64,000 nucleotides of DNA from Anaerocolumna sp047777345. Its GTDB lineage: Bacteria; Bacillota; Clostridia; Lachnospirales; Lachnospiraceae. Every line of letters begins with the position of its first letter. Within the stretch, counting starts at the first letter, position 1. Positions 34,871 to 43,949 of the stretch are shown piece by piece. Location: positions 124,001 to 188,000 of the forward strand of contig JBKEEJ010000002.1 of assembly GCA_047777345.1 (NCBI GenBank), given 5' to 3'. The notes under the pieces were generated by a model. It searched no databases, was not told where the DNA came from, and worked only from the letters and a program-made list of their open reading frames with translations. The position numbers and the translations under genes were made by a program.

Positions 34871-35926
34871 TTATTTACCCTCCTCAATATCAGTTTCGTT
34901 GGTTTTCTCCTCTTTGGAAGCAGCTGCTTTTAAAGCTTCAGCACGTTTTAAAGGAGCAAATTTTTTGCGTGTTGACCCTTTTTTCCCTTTTCCTTTTGAT
35001 TGGGTTACCTCAAGGAAGATATCTTCAAGGGACATCTTGGATGACTGCATATTTAAAATAGGACATCTTGCGTCACTTAACGCATAAAATACGTCTTCGC
35101 GAATGTCATTTTCCTCATCGCTGTAAGCGGTTAATTTCACAATACCTTCTTTTTCTTTTCCTTCAAAATCCAGCCTTGTTATTTCTTTTATATTGGACAA
35201 AGCTTCCTTAATTCTGTCTTTGGTACCTTTAACCTCTAAGTGCAGGCCGTTGGATCCTCCGATATGTCTGGACAAATTGTCGGGAGTATCACTGACAATT
35301 AATCTGCCCTTATTGATAATCATGACAGTGTCACATACTGCGCTGACTTCGGACAGAATATGGGAACTTAGGATAATGGTATGCTCCTTGCTTAAACTTT
35401 TGATTAAGTCCCTTATCTCAATAATCTGCATTGGATCAAGGCCTACGGTAGGCTCGTCCAAAATAAGAACGTCGGGAAATCCTACGATGGCTTGTGCCAA
35501 TCCAACCCTTTGCTTATAACCTTTGGACAATTGTTTAATTAATCGGTCTGACACATCTGTAATCTTTGTCATTCTCATAATTCTGGCGATCATTTGGGCT
35601 TTTTCCGATCTTTTTACCATTTTCAGATCTGCCACAAAGTTAAGGTATTCTTTTACAGTCATATCCGGATATAAAGGAGGCAATTCGGGTAAATATCCTA
35701 TTCTTTTTTTAGCCTCTTCCGGTTCGTCAAATATATCATGTCCGTCAATTAATACGCTTCCTTCTGTTGCTGATATATAACCGGTAATAATATTCATGGT
35801 GGTGGATTTTCCGGCTCCGTTTGGGCCTAAGAACCCCAGTATCTGGCCCTTATCCACAGTAAAACTCAAATTGTCTACTGCCAGATGGTCCCCATACTTT
35901 TTGACTAAATTCTTAACCTCTATCAA
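34871..35926 (-). CDS. ABC transporter ATPase (GldA-like)
   Basis: A 351-residue ATPase. Walker A GPNGAGKST (about residue 36), signature LSKGYKQRVGLAQ, Walker B DVLILDEPTVGLDP and the switch HTIILSSH are all intact. A C-terminal region (about 220-351), seen in exporters of this class, ends in a basic and then acidic tail (GKGKKGSTRKKFAPLKR, EEKTNETDIEEGK). The start is TTG at 35926 with AAGGAGG upstream. It is the first gene of the four-gene operon. The operon starts downstream of an inverted repeat at 35986-36034. Confidence 0.92.
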   Translation of the reverse strand: MIEVKNLVKKYGDHLAVDNLSFTVDKGQILGFLGPNGAGKSTTMNIITGYISATEGSVLIDGHDIFDEPEEAKKRIGYLPELPPLYPDMTVKEYLNFVADLKMVKRSEKAQMIARIMRMTKITDVSDRLIKQLSKGYKQRVGLAQAIVGFPDVLILDEPTVGLDPMQIIEIRDLIKSLSKEHTIILSSHILSEVSAVCDTVMIINKGRLIVSDTPDNLSRHIGGSNGLHLEVKGTKDRIKEALSNIKEITRLDFEGKEKEGIVKLTAYSDEENDIREDVFYALSDARCPILNMQSSKMSLEDIFLEVTQSKGKGKKGSTRKKFAPLKRAEALKAAASKEEKTNETDIEEGK

Positions 35927-35985
35927 GACTTTTTCCTCCTTAAATTAATTGGACTCTAATAAAAGTATTTTACTCTGATAATGCG

Positions 35986-36034
35986 AAAAATTTGTGAACA
36001 ATCATATGAAACTTACAACTGTTCACAAATTTTT
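35986..36034. promoter_or_regulatory. Inverted repeat before the Gld-type operon
   Basis: Perfect 15-bp arms AAAAATTTGTGAACA (35986-36000) and TGTTCACAAATTTTT (36020-36034) with a 19-base spacer, followed by a third TTTTCACAA half. The position, 60-110 bases before the first start codon, fits an operator. The half-site is loosely like Rex boxes, but the spacing is wrong, so no regulator is assigned. Confidence 0.45.
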
Positions 36035-36250
36035 CACAATTGAACCTATTAAATTATAAATTAATTTTTTATGGAAATCAATGTAAATGTAAAATACCCA
36101 CCTATTATATGCCAAATTATACATAAGCCTCCTGTTACCGACAATTTTCTTCCGTTTATTTTTCGTATTTTCCGGCTTTATATGTAATAAAAATCACTTA
36201 TTTTTCGGTATTTATATATTGATAAACCGATATCATGCATACAAAGCATA

Positions 36251-36351
36251 TTATCTTCTGCGATTATTACTTCTGTTATCAATAAAGGTAAGCATAGCCA
36301 AAAGCATCATTCAAACTGGAGCATTAAAAATAAAGAATCGTATGTAATCAT
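36251..36351 (-). pseudogene. Frameshifted holin-like toxin peptide remnant
   Basis: ATG at 36351 follows GGGTGGTGATGTG. It encodes MITYDSLFLMLQF, then a stop after 14 codons. Shifting one base restores MMLLAMLTFI and runs to 36251. The joined peptide, of the form LMLQFGMMLLAMLTFI, matches the short 'putative holin-like toxin' peptides of Firmicutes, which are type I toxins. One missing G in the Gly codon explains the break. The hydrophobic C-terminal half also appears degraded. Present function is unlikely. Confidence 0.6.
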
Positions 36352-36359
36352 CACATCAC

Positions 36360-36436
36360 CACCCTTCCTGGGAGGTATCCGGTCAGACGGAGTAATAAAC
36401 TCCTAAAGTCAGTACCCTGAAAGCAACCTTTTTTCT
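36360..36436 (+). ncRNA. Possible antisense antitoxin RNA beside the toxin remnant
   Basis: On the plus strand the stretch has several short hairpins (CTTCCTGGGAGG, GGAGTAATAAACTCC) and ends in CAACCTTTTTTC, a terminator-like T-run. This is opposite and upstream of the toxin remnant, as for antisense antitoxins of type I systems. No promoter was identified, so this is tentative. Confidence 0.3.
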
Positions 36437-36526
36437 TCTATCCTTTGCTTTCGTCATAGGTACATCCTTTTTTGTTATTAGTTGCCTTGTTGTCGTAATC
36501 CATAGCTTGTTTCGATTTTTTTTCAT
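36383..36526 (-). CDS. Possible 47-residue basic peptide upstream of the toxin remnant
   Basis: ATG at 36526 follows AAAGGAGGATTGATC, an excellent ribosome site. The frame encodes 47 residues, strongly basic in the middle (MTKAKDRRKKVAFRVLTLG) and ending GVYYSV. I recognise no family. It could be a leader peptide for the toxin region or chance. It overlaps the putative antisense RNA. Confidence 0.35.
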   Translation of the reverse strand: MKKNRNKLWITTTRQLITKKDVPMTKAKDRRKKVAFRVLTLGVYYSV

Positions 36527-36805
36527 GATCAATCCTCCTTTTTAAAAATATTGTTATCAGTTACAAATCAAATGTTTTAAGGAAGCACCTAAGAAAAAGG
36601 AAATGTTTTCGGGACCTTTAAGATGCACTGTGTTATTTTCTATATTTATATTATATGGAATTTCCATTCTTTTACAATAGTGTTTGCATATTCTACATGT
36701 TTTTTGTCTAATGTACATAAAATATCCGCAATTTTATTATATTGCCTGACTTTTTAGTTAATTTTTGCTAAGTTTACTTAGAATTTAATCAGACAAAAAA
36801 GAACA

Positions 36806-36877
36806 GGCTGTCGCCCAATGAAACTTTTGGGATTATAAGGTAAGTTATAATTCCCAATCCAACACTGTGAGACAGCC
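36806..36877 (-). terminator. Terminator of dapAB with nested stems
   Basis: GGCTGTC (36806-36812) pairs with GACAGCC (36871-36877), and an inner stem joins TTGGGATTATAA to TTATAATTCCCAA. On the minus strand TTCTTTTTTGTC follows. The outer end resembles the ends of the large palindromic elements. Confidence 0.8.
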
Positions 36878-36963
36878 CATTCTCTTTACAGTTATAAACT
36901 TAATATGCAGTAAATCCAAACCGAAATTAAGGAGTGCCTTTTAACCCTTATCTTTTAAGTACC

Positions 36964-37719
36964 TTAACCAATTACGTCACTCATCTGATACATACCCGGT
37001 GCTTTTCCAGCTAAAAATTTAGCCGCATGAATAGCTCCGTTGGCAAAAATAGCTCTGGAATAAGCGGTATGTTTTATTTCTATTACTTCATCCGTACCGG
37101 CAAATATCACTTCATGCTCACCAACTATGGAGCCGCCTCTTACCGCTGATATACCGATTTCCTTTGGATCACGTTTCTTTAAATCTTTGGAACGGTCAAA
37201 AACATAAGTGTATTTACCATCCAGTACTTCGTTCATGGTATCGGCCAAAGCAAGCGCAGTACCGGAAGGAGCATCCAGTTTCTGGTTATGATGCTTTTCC
37301 ACAATCTCTATATCAAAACCGGAAGCAGCAAGAATCCTGGCGGCGGTCTGCAATAATTTCATTACCGTGTTAATACCCAGCGACATATTTGCTGATCTTA
37401 AAACAGGAATATCATTTGCTGCCTGGCAAACCAGTTCGATATCTTTTTCCGATAATCCCGTAGTGCAAAGCACCAGTGCCAACTTATTTTTTCTGGCATA
37501 TTCTAACATTTCGTCTAACTTTTTTGGGGACGAAAAATCAATGATGACATCTGCTGCCACATTGCAATCCCAAATAGATGTAAACACAGGATAATCATTA
37601 TCCGCAGACTCTTTCAGGTCAATACCGGCTACTATGCATGCATCCTTCTCATTTTTTATAAGCCTTGTAATCTCCTGTCCCATCCTGCCGTTACATCCAC
37701 GTAAAATTATTCTTGTCAT
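36964..37719 (-). CDS. dapB: 4-hydroxy-tetrahydrodipicolinate reductase
   Basis: A 251-residue enzyme of the lysine/diaminopimelate pathway that reduces the DapA product with NAD(P)H. ATG at 37719 follows AGGAGGAAAAA. Marks are IILRGCNGRMGQEI (nucleotide-binding loop), DFSSPKKLDEML, CTTGLSEKD, EKHHNQKLDAPSGTAL (catalytic His and Lys) and VRGGSIVGEHEVIFAG. Length is normal. It lies about 200 bp behind dapA on the same strand, so both may follow the lysine riboswitch, although a separate promoter in the gap is possible. Confidence 0.97.
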   Translation of the reverse strand: MTRIILRGCNGRMGQEITRLIKNEKDACIVAGIDLKESADNDYPVFTSIWDCNVAADVIIDFSSPKKLDEMLEYARKNKLALVLCTTGLSEKDIELVCQAANDIPVLRSANMSLGINTVMKLLQTAARILAASGFDIEIVEKHHNQKLDAPSGTALALADTMNEVLDGKYTYVFDRSKDLKKRDPKEIGISAVRGGSIVGEHEVIFAGTDEVIEIKHTAYSRAIFANGAIHAAKFLAGKAPGMYQMSDVIG

Positions 37720-37921
37720 TTTTTCCTCCTGGTAATTTATAAATTTTATCCGCACGGTTATTTACGAATACCATCGGTACACAAGCCTGCTACAGGAAAT
37801 ACCATGCTTTCTGCTTATAATATACCGCATCGGGAAACAGATTACAAGTTTAAACCATATCCCTGTATTTATTTCTTTCAGGACTGCACTAATTTTATTC
37901 CTGCATCCTTCATGGCTTTAA

Positions 37922-38773
37922 TCAGCTTTTTCGTATTTCCGGTTCCATATCCGTAAGAGGCTTTCTTAAGCCCCCTACCTCAAATCCCATAAGATTTAAG
38001 GCTTTCTTAACGGGAATGGGATTTACCTCACAAAACAGGGCCTCGATAAGAGGAAAGTATTTTAACTGTTGCTTCAGGCTTAAATCTGTCTTTCCTTCCA
38101 GATAGTTCATTACCAGCTCATGGGTCTGGGTTGGAGCAATATTGGACAATACGGAAATAACACCAATACCTCCCAGTGACAGAATCGGCACAATCTGGTC
38201 ATCATTGCCGGAATACAAATCAATATCACCCTGGGTTAAATGAAGCATTTTGGTAATCTGTGCTATATTTCCGCAGGCTTCCTTAATTCCCACAATGTTA
38301 TCTACCTCTTTTACCAGACTGGCAACCGTTTCCGGAAGCAGATTGCAACCCGTTCTGCTTGGCACATTATACAGCAGTATGGGGATATTCACACTTTTGG
38401 CAATATCCGTAAAATGTTCGATTAACCCTTTCTGAGTTGCCTTGTTGTAATAAGGAGTTACCAGTAAAAGTCCGTCTGCGCCATATTTTTCCGCTTCCGT
38501 TGACAGGTATATGGCCGTTTCCGTACAGTTGGAACCTGTTCCCGCAATGACCGGAACCCGTTTATTTACCCTGTCAACGGTATAACGGATACATTCCAAG
38601 TGTTCCTCATGGGTTAAAGTGGAAGCCTCCCCGGTTGTTCCGCAGATAATAATACAGTCAGTCCCATTTGCAATCTGATAATCTAAGAGTTCACCCAGCT
38701 TATCATAATTGACTTCCAAGTTTTCCTTAAATGGTGTTACAATAGCCACACCGGCTCCTTTAAAAATTGCCAT
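37922..38773 (-). CDS. dapA: 4-hydroxy-tetrahydrodipicolinate synthase, C-terminus frameshifted
   Basis: A 283-residue DapA that condenses pyruvate with aspartate semialdehyde. ATG at 38773 follows AGGAGGTGCTGTT. GTTGEASTLTHEEH, LLYNVPSRTGC and VGIKEACGNI (Schiff-base Lys) are intact. The frame ends in MEPEIRKS, shorter than the usual 290-plus residues. One extra A at the AAA run (37936-37938) would restore NTKKLIKAMKDAGIKLVQS and a stop at 37878, the expected C-terminal helix. Either the base is missing from the sequence or the last helix is truly altered. The active site should not be affected. Confidence 0.93.
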   Translation of the reverse strand: MAIFKGAGVAIVTPFKENLEVNYDKLGELLDYQIANGTDCIIICGTTGEASTLTHEEHLECIRYTVDRVNKRVPVIAGTGSNCTETAIYLSTEAEKYGADGLLLVTPYYNKATQKGLIEHFTDIAKSVNIPILLYNVPSRTGCNLLPETVASLVKEVDNIVGIKEACGNIAQITKMLHLTQGDIDLYSGNDDQIVPILSLGGIGVISVLSNIAPTQTHELVMNYLEGKTDLSLKQQLKYFPLIEALFCEVNPIPVKKALNLMGFEVGGLRKPLTDMEPEIRKS

Positions 38774-38857
38774 AACAGCACCTCCTGATTCTTGCTTTGA
38801 AAAAGGCGAGTACGCATATCGCTGGAGGGCTTTTTATCGTATAATCATTCCTTATAC

Positions 38858-39120
38858 GAAAAAAAGTCGGCCATGGGCCGACACTAAAGAATCATCCTGT
38901 AATACCAGAGTCTTCACCGCAAAAAATGTGAATACCGGATTATCATCTTTAGGCAGCTCTCCATCAATAGTATTGATGACAGTCACATGATTATTCACCA
39001 TGTGCCCAACTAAGGTAATGCAGACTTACCTTAATTTCGGCATTTTTTCCTTTCCAAAGCATTCACTTATGCCTGCCATATCCTGCTTTGTACTCTTAAA
39101 AAATGCGCCTCTACCATAAA
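38858..39120 (-). promoter_or_regulatory. Lysine riboswitch with terminator, upstream of dapA
   Basis: On the minus strand the L-box landmarks appear in order: GTAGAGGCGCA, AAGAGTA, GGAAAGGAAAAAATGCCGAAA, GTTGGGCAC and GTGACTGTCATC. A strong terminator follows (GTCGGCC/GGCCGAC then seven Ts, 38858-38882). Lysine binding should stop transcription before dapA. Recognition rests on the conserved core strings and on the gene context. Confidence 0.87.
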
Positions 39121-39162
39121 GCAAATATTTAGTTTTTTGGCTTTTGCCTTTATCTTTTTCCC

Positions 39163-39191
39163 ATATTAGCATTAACTTAAGGTATTGTCAA
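39163..39191 (-). promoter_or_regulatory. Promoter of the dapAB transcript
   Basis: TTGACA (39186-39191) and TAATAT (39163-39168) on the minus strand with a 17-base spacer, directly before the riboswitch. Confidence 0.85.
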
Positions 39192-39253
39192 TATACAATT
39201 TGTATATTTATACATAATAACTTAAGCTGTCACATACGACACATAATTTTCCT

Positions 39254-39628
39254 TTAAAACCTGGTTCCGCATTTTGGGCAATACTCAAAGTCTTCCGTTG
39301 TGGTATATCCGCATTGCCTGCACCTTTTGTATGAATAGGGATACCCCTGACTTTGTATCCGGCTTAAATGCTGCTGCAGTATTTCTACATATTCTCCCCT
39401 TGCAATTCTCTTTCCAACTTGGGGATCAAGCTCATATAGCGTATTGCAGCAGCTTGTCTGCACATAATAACGCTTGTTCCACTTAAAACAAGGAATGAAA
39501 AAAAGGGATAAAACCATATATGTCATAAAAACCTGATATCTGCCATATGAGCCGCAGACGTCACAGGTAATAAGCTGATTAAAATCAAAATCTTTTCTGC
39601 CGTTTGTTATTCCCATCATGAAGAACAT
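39254..39628 (-). CDS. Zinc-ribbon protein with membrane-like segment
   Basis: A 124-residue protein with two Cys clusters: CDVCGSYGRY near residue 22 and CRQCGYTTTEDFEYCPKCG at the C-terminus (about 104-122), the latter a classic zinc ribbon. A hydrophobic stretch (about 33-48, VFMTYMVLSLFFIPCF) may sit in the membrane, and a Cys pair (SCCNTLYEL) follows it. Such proteins are common in Firmicutes but no function is known. ATG at 39628 follows CAGGAGTAAAAATT. No partner gene is evident. Confidence 0.75.
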   Translation of the reverse strand: MFFMMGITNGRKDFDFNQLITCDVCGSYGRYQVFMTYMVLSLFFIPCFKWNKRYYVQTSCCNTLYELDPQVGKRIARGEYVEILQQHLSRIQSQGYPYSYKRCRQCGYTTTEDFEYCPKCGTRF

Positions 39629-39875
39629 AATTTTTACTCCTGTTTTATTTTATAATGCATAAAGCTATATTTTTCCGGTCCATGCCCTTGGATTATCTGT
39701 CATTAAATATTCTTTATCTTTGGCAACTTTGGTAACGATATTATATTTTAAGTATAGCATGGTTGCAGGATTTTTAAAGAGGTAAATTCTTATACAGATA
39801 ATGCGAAGCAAAACACATTTTTCATCCACAATCCTGTCATAAGCAGTCCTGAAGGCCCTGTCATGACAGCCGTGA

Positions 39876-42800
39876 CTAATCCAAATCAAATAATCCCCGC
39901 TCCAGCACAGTTCCCTTTACACTGCCTGTTACATTATCCTCATTGGTAGCGGTAATAGTAAAGCAATCTACCCCTTTTTCGGCAAACTGATCCAGCGGAA
40001 AATCAAAACAGTATTCTTTTCCGTTGGTGACATAGTATCCGGCTTCCGCGCCGTCTGCGGTTCCACCATACTTTTGTGCCGGCGTACCATCCATGGCTTT
40101 TACAGCCGGATTAACCAATATAGGGTTACCGGAACTGTCATAATAATAAATCCTTGCAATGGTTCTGTCGGATAACAGATTTCTGTCGTCCACAATAAAG
40201 TGTATTCTCTTTGACGTACCTGTCAAATCCGCATTTTTCTCATCTTCATATAAAGTGTATTCCCTGAGACTGTTTTGAATGGCATCTTCATTGGTAATTT
40301 CAATATCCGGAGCAGTTACCCCGGCACTATAGGATGCAATAATGGTATTAATAAATAATTTAACCTCATCCCCATTGGTTTCGTCTTCCTTGCCAATATT
40401 GTAAAGTTTATCAATGGAAGAATGACCTACTCCGGTATACATTATATTGCCTTTGCTGTAGATATAATAATTATTGCGTACGTCATTGGGAGAAGTCGAA
40501 TAGGGGCCCTTTCCTCCTTTCTCATCCGACAGGCAGAACCATACCACAATTTCCGGATCATCCATATTCAGCTGGTAATATTGGGTATGGGTCTTTGTTA
40601 TTGTAAATTCCTCCGGTATCTTATAGGGATAATTTGTAATTTGCCCTTCGTTAACTTTTGTCACTTTTGTCGTATAATAATGGGCAATGTTAATTCCCTT
40701 TACAGTATCATTTCCTGTTGAAAAAACAGGGAATGAACTGCAAATATTATAAATATCGTTAAAATCTTTCGGATTACCATATGCGTTTAAAATTCCATAT
40801 GTAATTCCCTGGGTTTCCGGATATAGGCCGGTGCTGTTTTTATATATACCGGATGCCACTTTGCCCGGCATAGTGGCACTGTCATAGGGTGTTGTGTCAC
40901 CATCCTCCTTCATTACGCCAAACCGGTCCAGGCCAACCCGATTTCTTAAGTACTGATTAAAACCATAGCCCCAGTTGGCCAATCCGGTGTTTAATCGGTT
41001 ATATTCATCGGATGGCAGGTTAACAAAGGATGTTGTATCATGGGTAAACATTACACTTCTTCCACTGTCAATAAAGGCCTGCACATTGTTTAATGCCCCG
41101 TTTTCATTGGATATATCCGAATAACAGTCACCAAATCCAAAGATAAGCATATCGTAAGGTATCTTTTTCCCATCCGCATCCTTTTTGTAATACAGTTTGT
41201 CTGTTTCCTCCGGCCTGTTTACATCATAGGCCTTTCCCGGACCCTTATACATATTTTCAAACTGAGTAACATTTATGGTTTTCACATCAATATTAAAGTC
41301 ATCCAGATTACTGGTATATTTGTAGAAAAGACTGGTTTTACCGGAAGGCGGATTCAATAGTTCCTCCAGATTAAGAGTAGATTTATTGGATGTTATCTGT
41401 AAAACACGGATTTGGGTCTTTTCTTTTTCCTGTTCGGTTAACTGTCCTTTAAAAGCTGCATATCCTTTCCTTTCTGCTCTGATATTTTTCTTGTCCTTAC
41501 TGACTGCCTCCAGTTTCCAGGGAACAACCCCTGTATATTTATCCAATAACTTCTTTATTCCGGATACGGTTTCGCCGGCTTTTGCACTGCCGCCCAGTAT
41601 TTTTTCATTTTCTACAAATCTGCCGTCCCCGTTTGCATCCACATAAACATTCCATTGATAATCGGCATTCCGGTCCGCATCCGACAATGCCATAATCTGA
41701 AATTGAAAATACAGGGTTCCGTCAGTTATTAAGGTACTGTTATCCTTTTCCCCGTACTCGGTAGGAGCACTTATTAATTGAATTTCCAGCCGCTTTTTGG
41801 CAAGTAATTCTTTAAGATTTTCCCTGGTTTTGATATATTGATCCGAATATTCGGTTAAATTTTTTCGGTTTATCAGTTCCTTTTTGTTTTTATTTTCATA
41901 AATAAAATGATATAAATGAGACGAATCGTCAATTATATCTTTGTCGCACTGGTATAAGTCATTTTCTAACAGTAAGGGAAATCCTCCGTCCACATAGTCC
42001 TGAAGGGCCTGCTTTTTTAAGCCTGTAATATCATTTCCAGGAAACCGGTAAAAATCCGCATTGTTCATAATGTTCCGAAAGGCTGTCTCCGTCACTTTCC
42101 CGGCACCTTTTAGTATATAATTTTTAATATAAGAAATATCTATATTCAGGTTAATGGAATCAATGGCTTTTACAATCTGTCCGTTTTTCTTTAAAATCCC
42201 TTTAAAACTGTCATATCCGATAATTCTGTCTCCCACATGGGTATAAATCAATCCGTCCAGCATAGGGTCGTTATATACTGTTTTTACTTTGCCATTTTCG
42301 ATAACCGTATTCATTTTTCCCGTATTGGTACCAATATAAATTAAGTCATAGGTATTGATTAAGTCATCTATCTTTCCGATAAACTCTGCTGTGGTCTGCT
42401 GTTCTATGTTAATAATTCCGGTATATTCCGGTAACATTTTACGTATATCAGAAACCGTCAGTTTAAAATCATTGCATGGCTCCAAATCCAGGATGGTTAT
42501 GGACTCCTTGCTGTGATTCGTTTTTTCCAGGTTAACGATATACTCTATCGCTTGGCTGGAAGTTGCATTTACCGGCCGTAAAGCATTGGAATCCGTTTTC
42601 CTGGCATTTTCCTCCATCCAGTCGTAAAATTCTTTGCTGTAACTGATACCGGTATCCGATTTGGCAACTTCCGTTAAGCCATAATTAATTTTAGTAAAAT
42701 ATTGTACAATGTCAGAAGTTCCGTTATAAGAATAGGTATTGCGAAGAACCGCATCGTGTTTGTCATTCCATCCAAGAATACATCCAATATCTGCCAGATA

Positions 42801-43949
42801 CTTCTGATAATTAGGTTTTTCCTGAGTTATATAGGCCGGATAGGTGTCATCCGGAAGTGGCGGAAGAAAAGTATAGTTATTCCAGTATATTTTTGCGGCA
42901 TTATTATTTTGAACATTAAAACTGCCGGTTGTTATTCCATTTACTCTGGCAGTGGTTACAGAAGGTGTTATTTTTCCCCCGTTGGTATTAAAATATAAAT
43001 TGTAGGTTTCCACCGGATTCCTTTGTCTTAGGAGCAAACATAATTTATATACATTATTTATATATCCGGTGGCATTGGTACCTGAAATTATCCCCTTAAC
43101 ATCAGCCGATAAGATTTTAGACGAATCCCATGACTTGGAAGGTGGTACATCATAACAGGTAATATCATACACTAAGGCGGCAGAGTCCTCCACCACTCCA
43201 ATTTTCATAAACAGTTCCATAGTGGTTTGCCAGTCTAAATCGTTATCGCCAAATCCCCTATTAAATCTTAAAGGGGTCGATAATTTACCGGACTGATCCC
43301 GGCCGTATTTTTCCCAAAGCCATACTACTCCCTTTTCCGAATCCGGCCCGCTTGAATGGGTTGTGGGACTAATGCTGATAAGGTCTGCATTGGCTATTAA
43401 ATCAATTTCTCCGTTAATATCCTTTTGCATTTTCTTCTTATTCGTCCCATTGTCAGCAAGATCATAATACTTGGTAAATTTGGCAACATTTTTATTTAAT
43501 TCCTCCGGTGTAATTGTTACCACTCTGACATGATAATCGTCTAACTCATCTTCCGGTATGTTTAAAACTTCTCTTTTAAAAAGCTCTGCATTTTCAAACA
43601 ACCAGTCTCCGATATTTTCCCAACAGGAAATATCAAGGGTATAATCCGTAAGCCATACTTTATCGGCTTCATAATCCGTCGGTATCCCATCCGCATTTTC
43701 TGCTTTTACCCAGTTATAATCTCCTGCTGCTTTCTTGTTCTTAACAAATATTACTTGTCCATTCTTCGTTACTTTATCATAAAGTCCTGTGTTATCCTTT
43801 ACTTTTTCAAAATAGCCATCCTGATGAGATATCTTATATTCTTTCCATTCATAACCTCCGTCGGCTATTTCCTGGGATGTTAACTTATCTTTCTTTACTT
43901 TTTTAACCCGAAATGCCCCATTGGCAAAACCATTAAATATACCATACAT
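39876..43949 (-). CDS. Large DUF5057-like protein, probably fused to the prepilin-like N-terminus upstream
   Basis: A 1357-residue frame with no signal peptide of its own. It has long beta-rich and mixed segments, including VRVVTITPEELNKNV, DLISISPTTHSSGPDSEKGV, YDLIYIGTNTGKM, ILDLEPCNDFKLT and YDMLIFGFGDCYSDIS, then FIDSGRSVMFTHDTTSF. These match the DUF5057-type proteins of Lachnospiraceae. The frame opens upstream of the first ATG as KPVQYWINYYKNNMYGIFNG. Adding one A at 43986-43988 joins it to the prepilin-like gene, giving a product of about 1500 residues exported by the prepilin N-terminus. Function is unknown; a role in pili or surface display is inference. Confidence 0.6.
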   Translation of the reverse strand: MYGIFNGFANGAFRVKKVKKDKLTSQEIADGGYEWKEYKISHQDGYFEKVKDNTGLYDKVTKNGQVIFVKNKKAAGDYNWVKAENADGIPTDYEADKVWLTDYTLDISCWENIGDWLFENAELFKREVLNIPEDELDDYHVRVVTITPEELNKNVAKFTKYYDLADNGTNKKKMQKDINGEIDLIANADLISISPTTHSSGPDSEKGVVWLWEKYGRDQSGKLSTPLRFNRGFGDNDLDWQTTMELFMKIGVVEDSAALVYDITCYDVPPSKSWDSSKILSADVKGIISGTNATGYINNVYKLCLLLRQRNPVETYNLYFNTNGGKITPSVTTARVNGITTGSFNVQNNNAAKIYWNNYTFLPPLPDDTYPAYITQEKPNYQKYLADIGCILGWNDKHDAVLRNTYSYNGTSDIVQYFTKINYGLTEVAKSDTGISYSKEFYDWMEENARKTDSNALRPVNATSSQAIEYIVNLEKTNHSKESITILDLEPCNDFKLTVSDIRKMLPEYTGIINIEQQTTAEFIGKIDDLINTYDLIYIGTNTGKMNTVIENGKVKTVYNDPMLDGLIYTHVGDRIIGYDSFKGILKKNGQIVKAIDSINLNIDISYIKNYILKGAGKVTETAFRNIMNNADFYRFPGNDITGLKKQALQDYVDGGFPLLLENDLYQCDKDIIDDSSHLYHFIYENKNKKELINRKNLTEYSDQYIKTRENLKELLAKKRLEIQLISAPTEYGEKDNSTLITDGTLYFQFQIMALSDADRNADYQWNVYVDANGDGRFVENEKILGGSAKAGETVSGIKKLLDKYTGVVPWKLEAVSKDKKNIRAERKGYAAFKGQLTEQEKEKTQIRVLQITSNKSTLNLEELLNPPSGKTSLFYKYTSNLDDFNIDVKTINVTQFENMYKGPGKAYDVNRPEETDKLYYKKDADGKKIPYDMLIFGFGDCYSDISNENGALNNVQAFIDSGRSVMFTHDTTSFVNLPSDEYNRLNTGLANWGYGFNQYLRNRVGLDRFGVMKEDGDTTPYDSATMPGKVASGIYKNSTGLYPETQGITYGILNAYGNPKDFNDIYNICSSFPVFSTGNDTVKGINIAHYYTTKVTKVNEGQITNYPYKIPEEFTITKTHTQYYQLNMDDPEIVVWFCLSDEKGGKGPYSTSPNDVRNNYYIYSKGNIMYTGVGHSSIDKLYNIGKEDETNGDEVKLFINTIIASYSAGVTAPDIEITNEDAIQNSLREYTLYEDEKNADLTGTSKRIHFIVDDRNLLSDRTIARIYYYDSSGNPILVNPAVKAMDGTPAQKYGGTADGAEAGYYVTNGKEYCFDFPLDQFAEKGVDCFTITATNEDNVTGSVKGTVLERGLFDLD

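Noticed and set aside
35986..36034. Rex operator before the Gld-type operon
   Set aside because: The half-sites resemble TTGTGAA/TTCACAA but are separated by about 20 bases rather than the short Rex spacing.
38861..39004. Leader peptide frame starting GTG within the lysine riboswitch
   Set aside because: It runs through the aptamer and terminator stem and has no ribosome site; the riboswitch explains the sequence.
39665..39889. A 74-residue minus-strand frame after the DUF5057-like gene
   Set aside because: It overlaps that gene's end, has no ribosome site and no family-like pattern.
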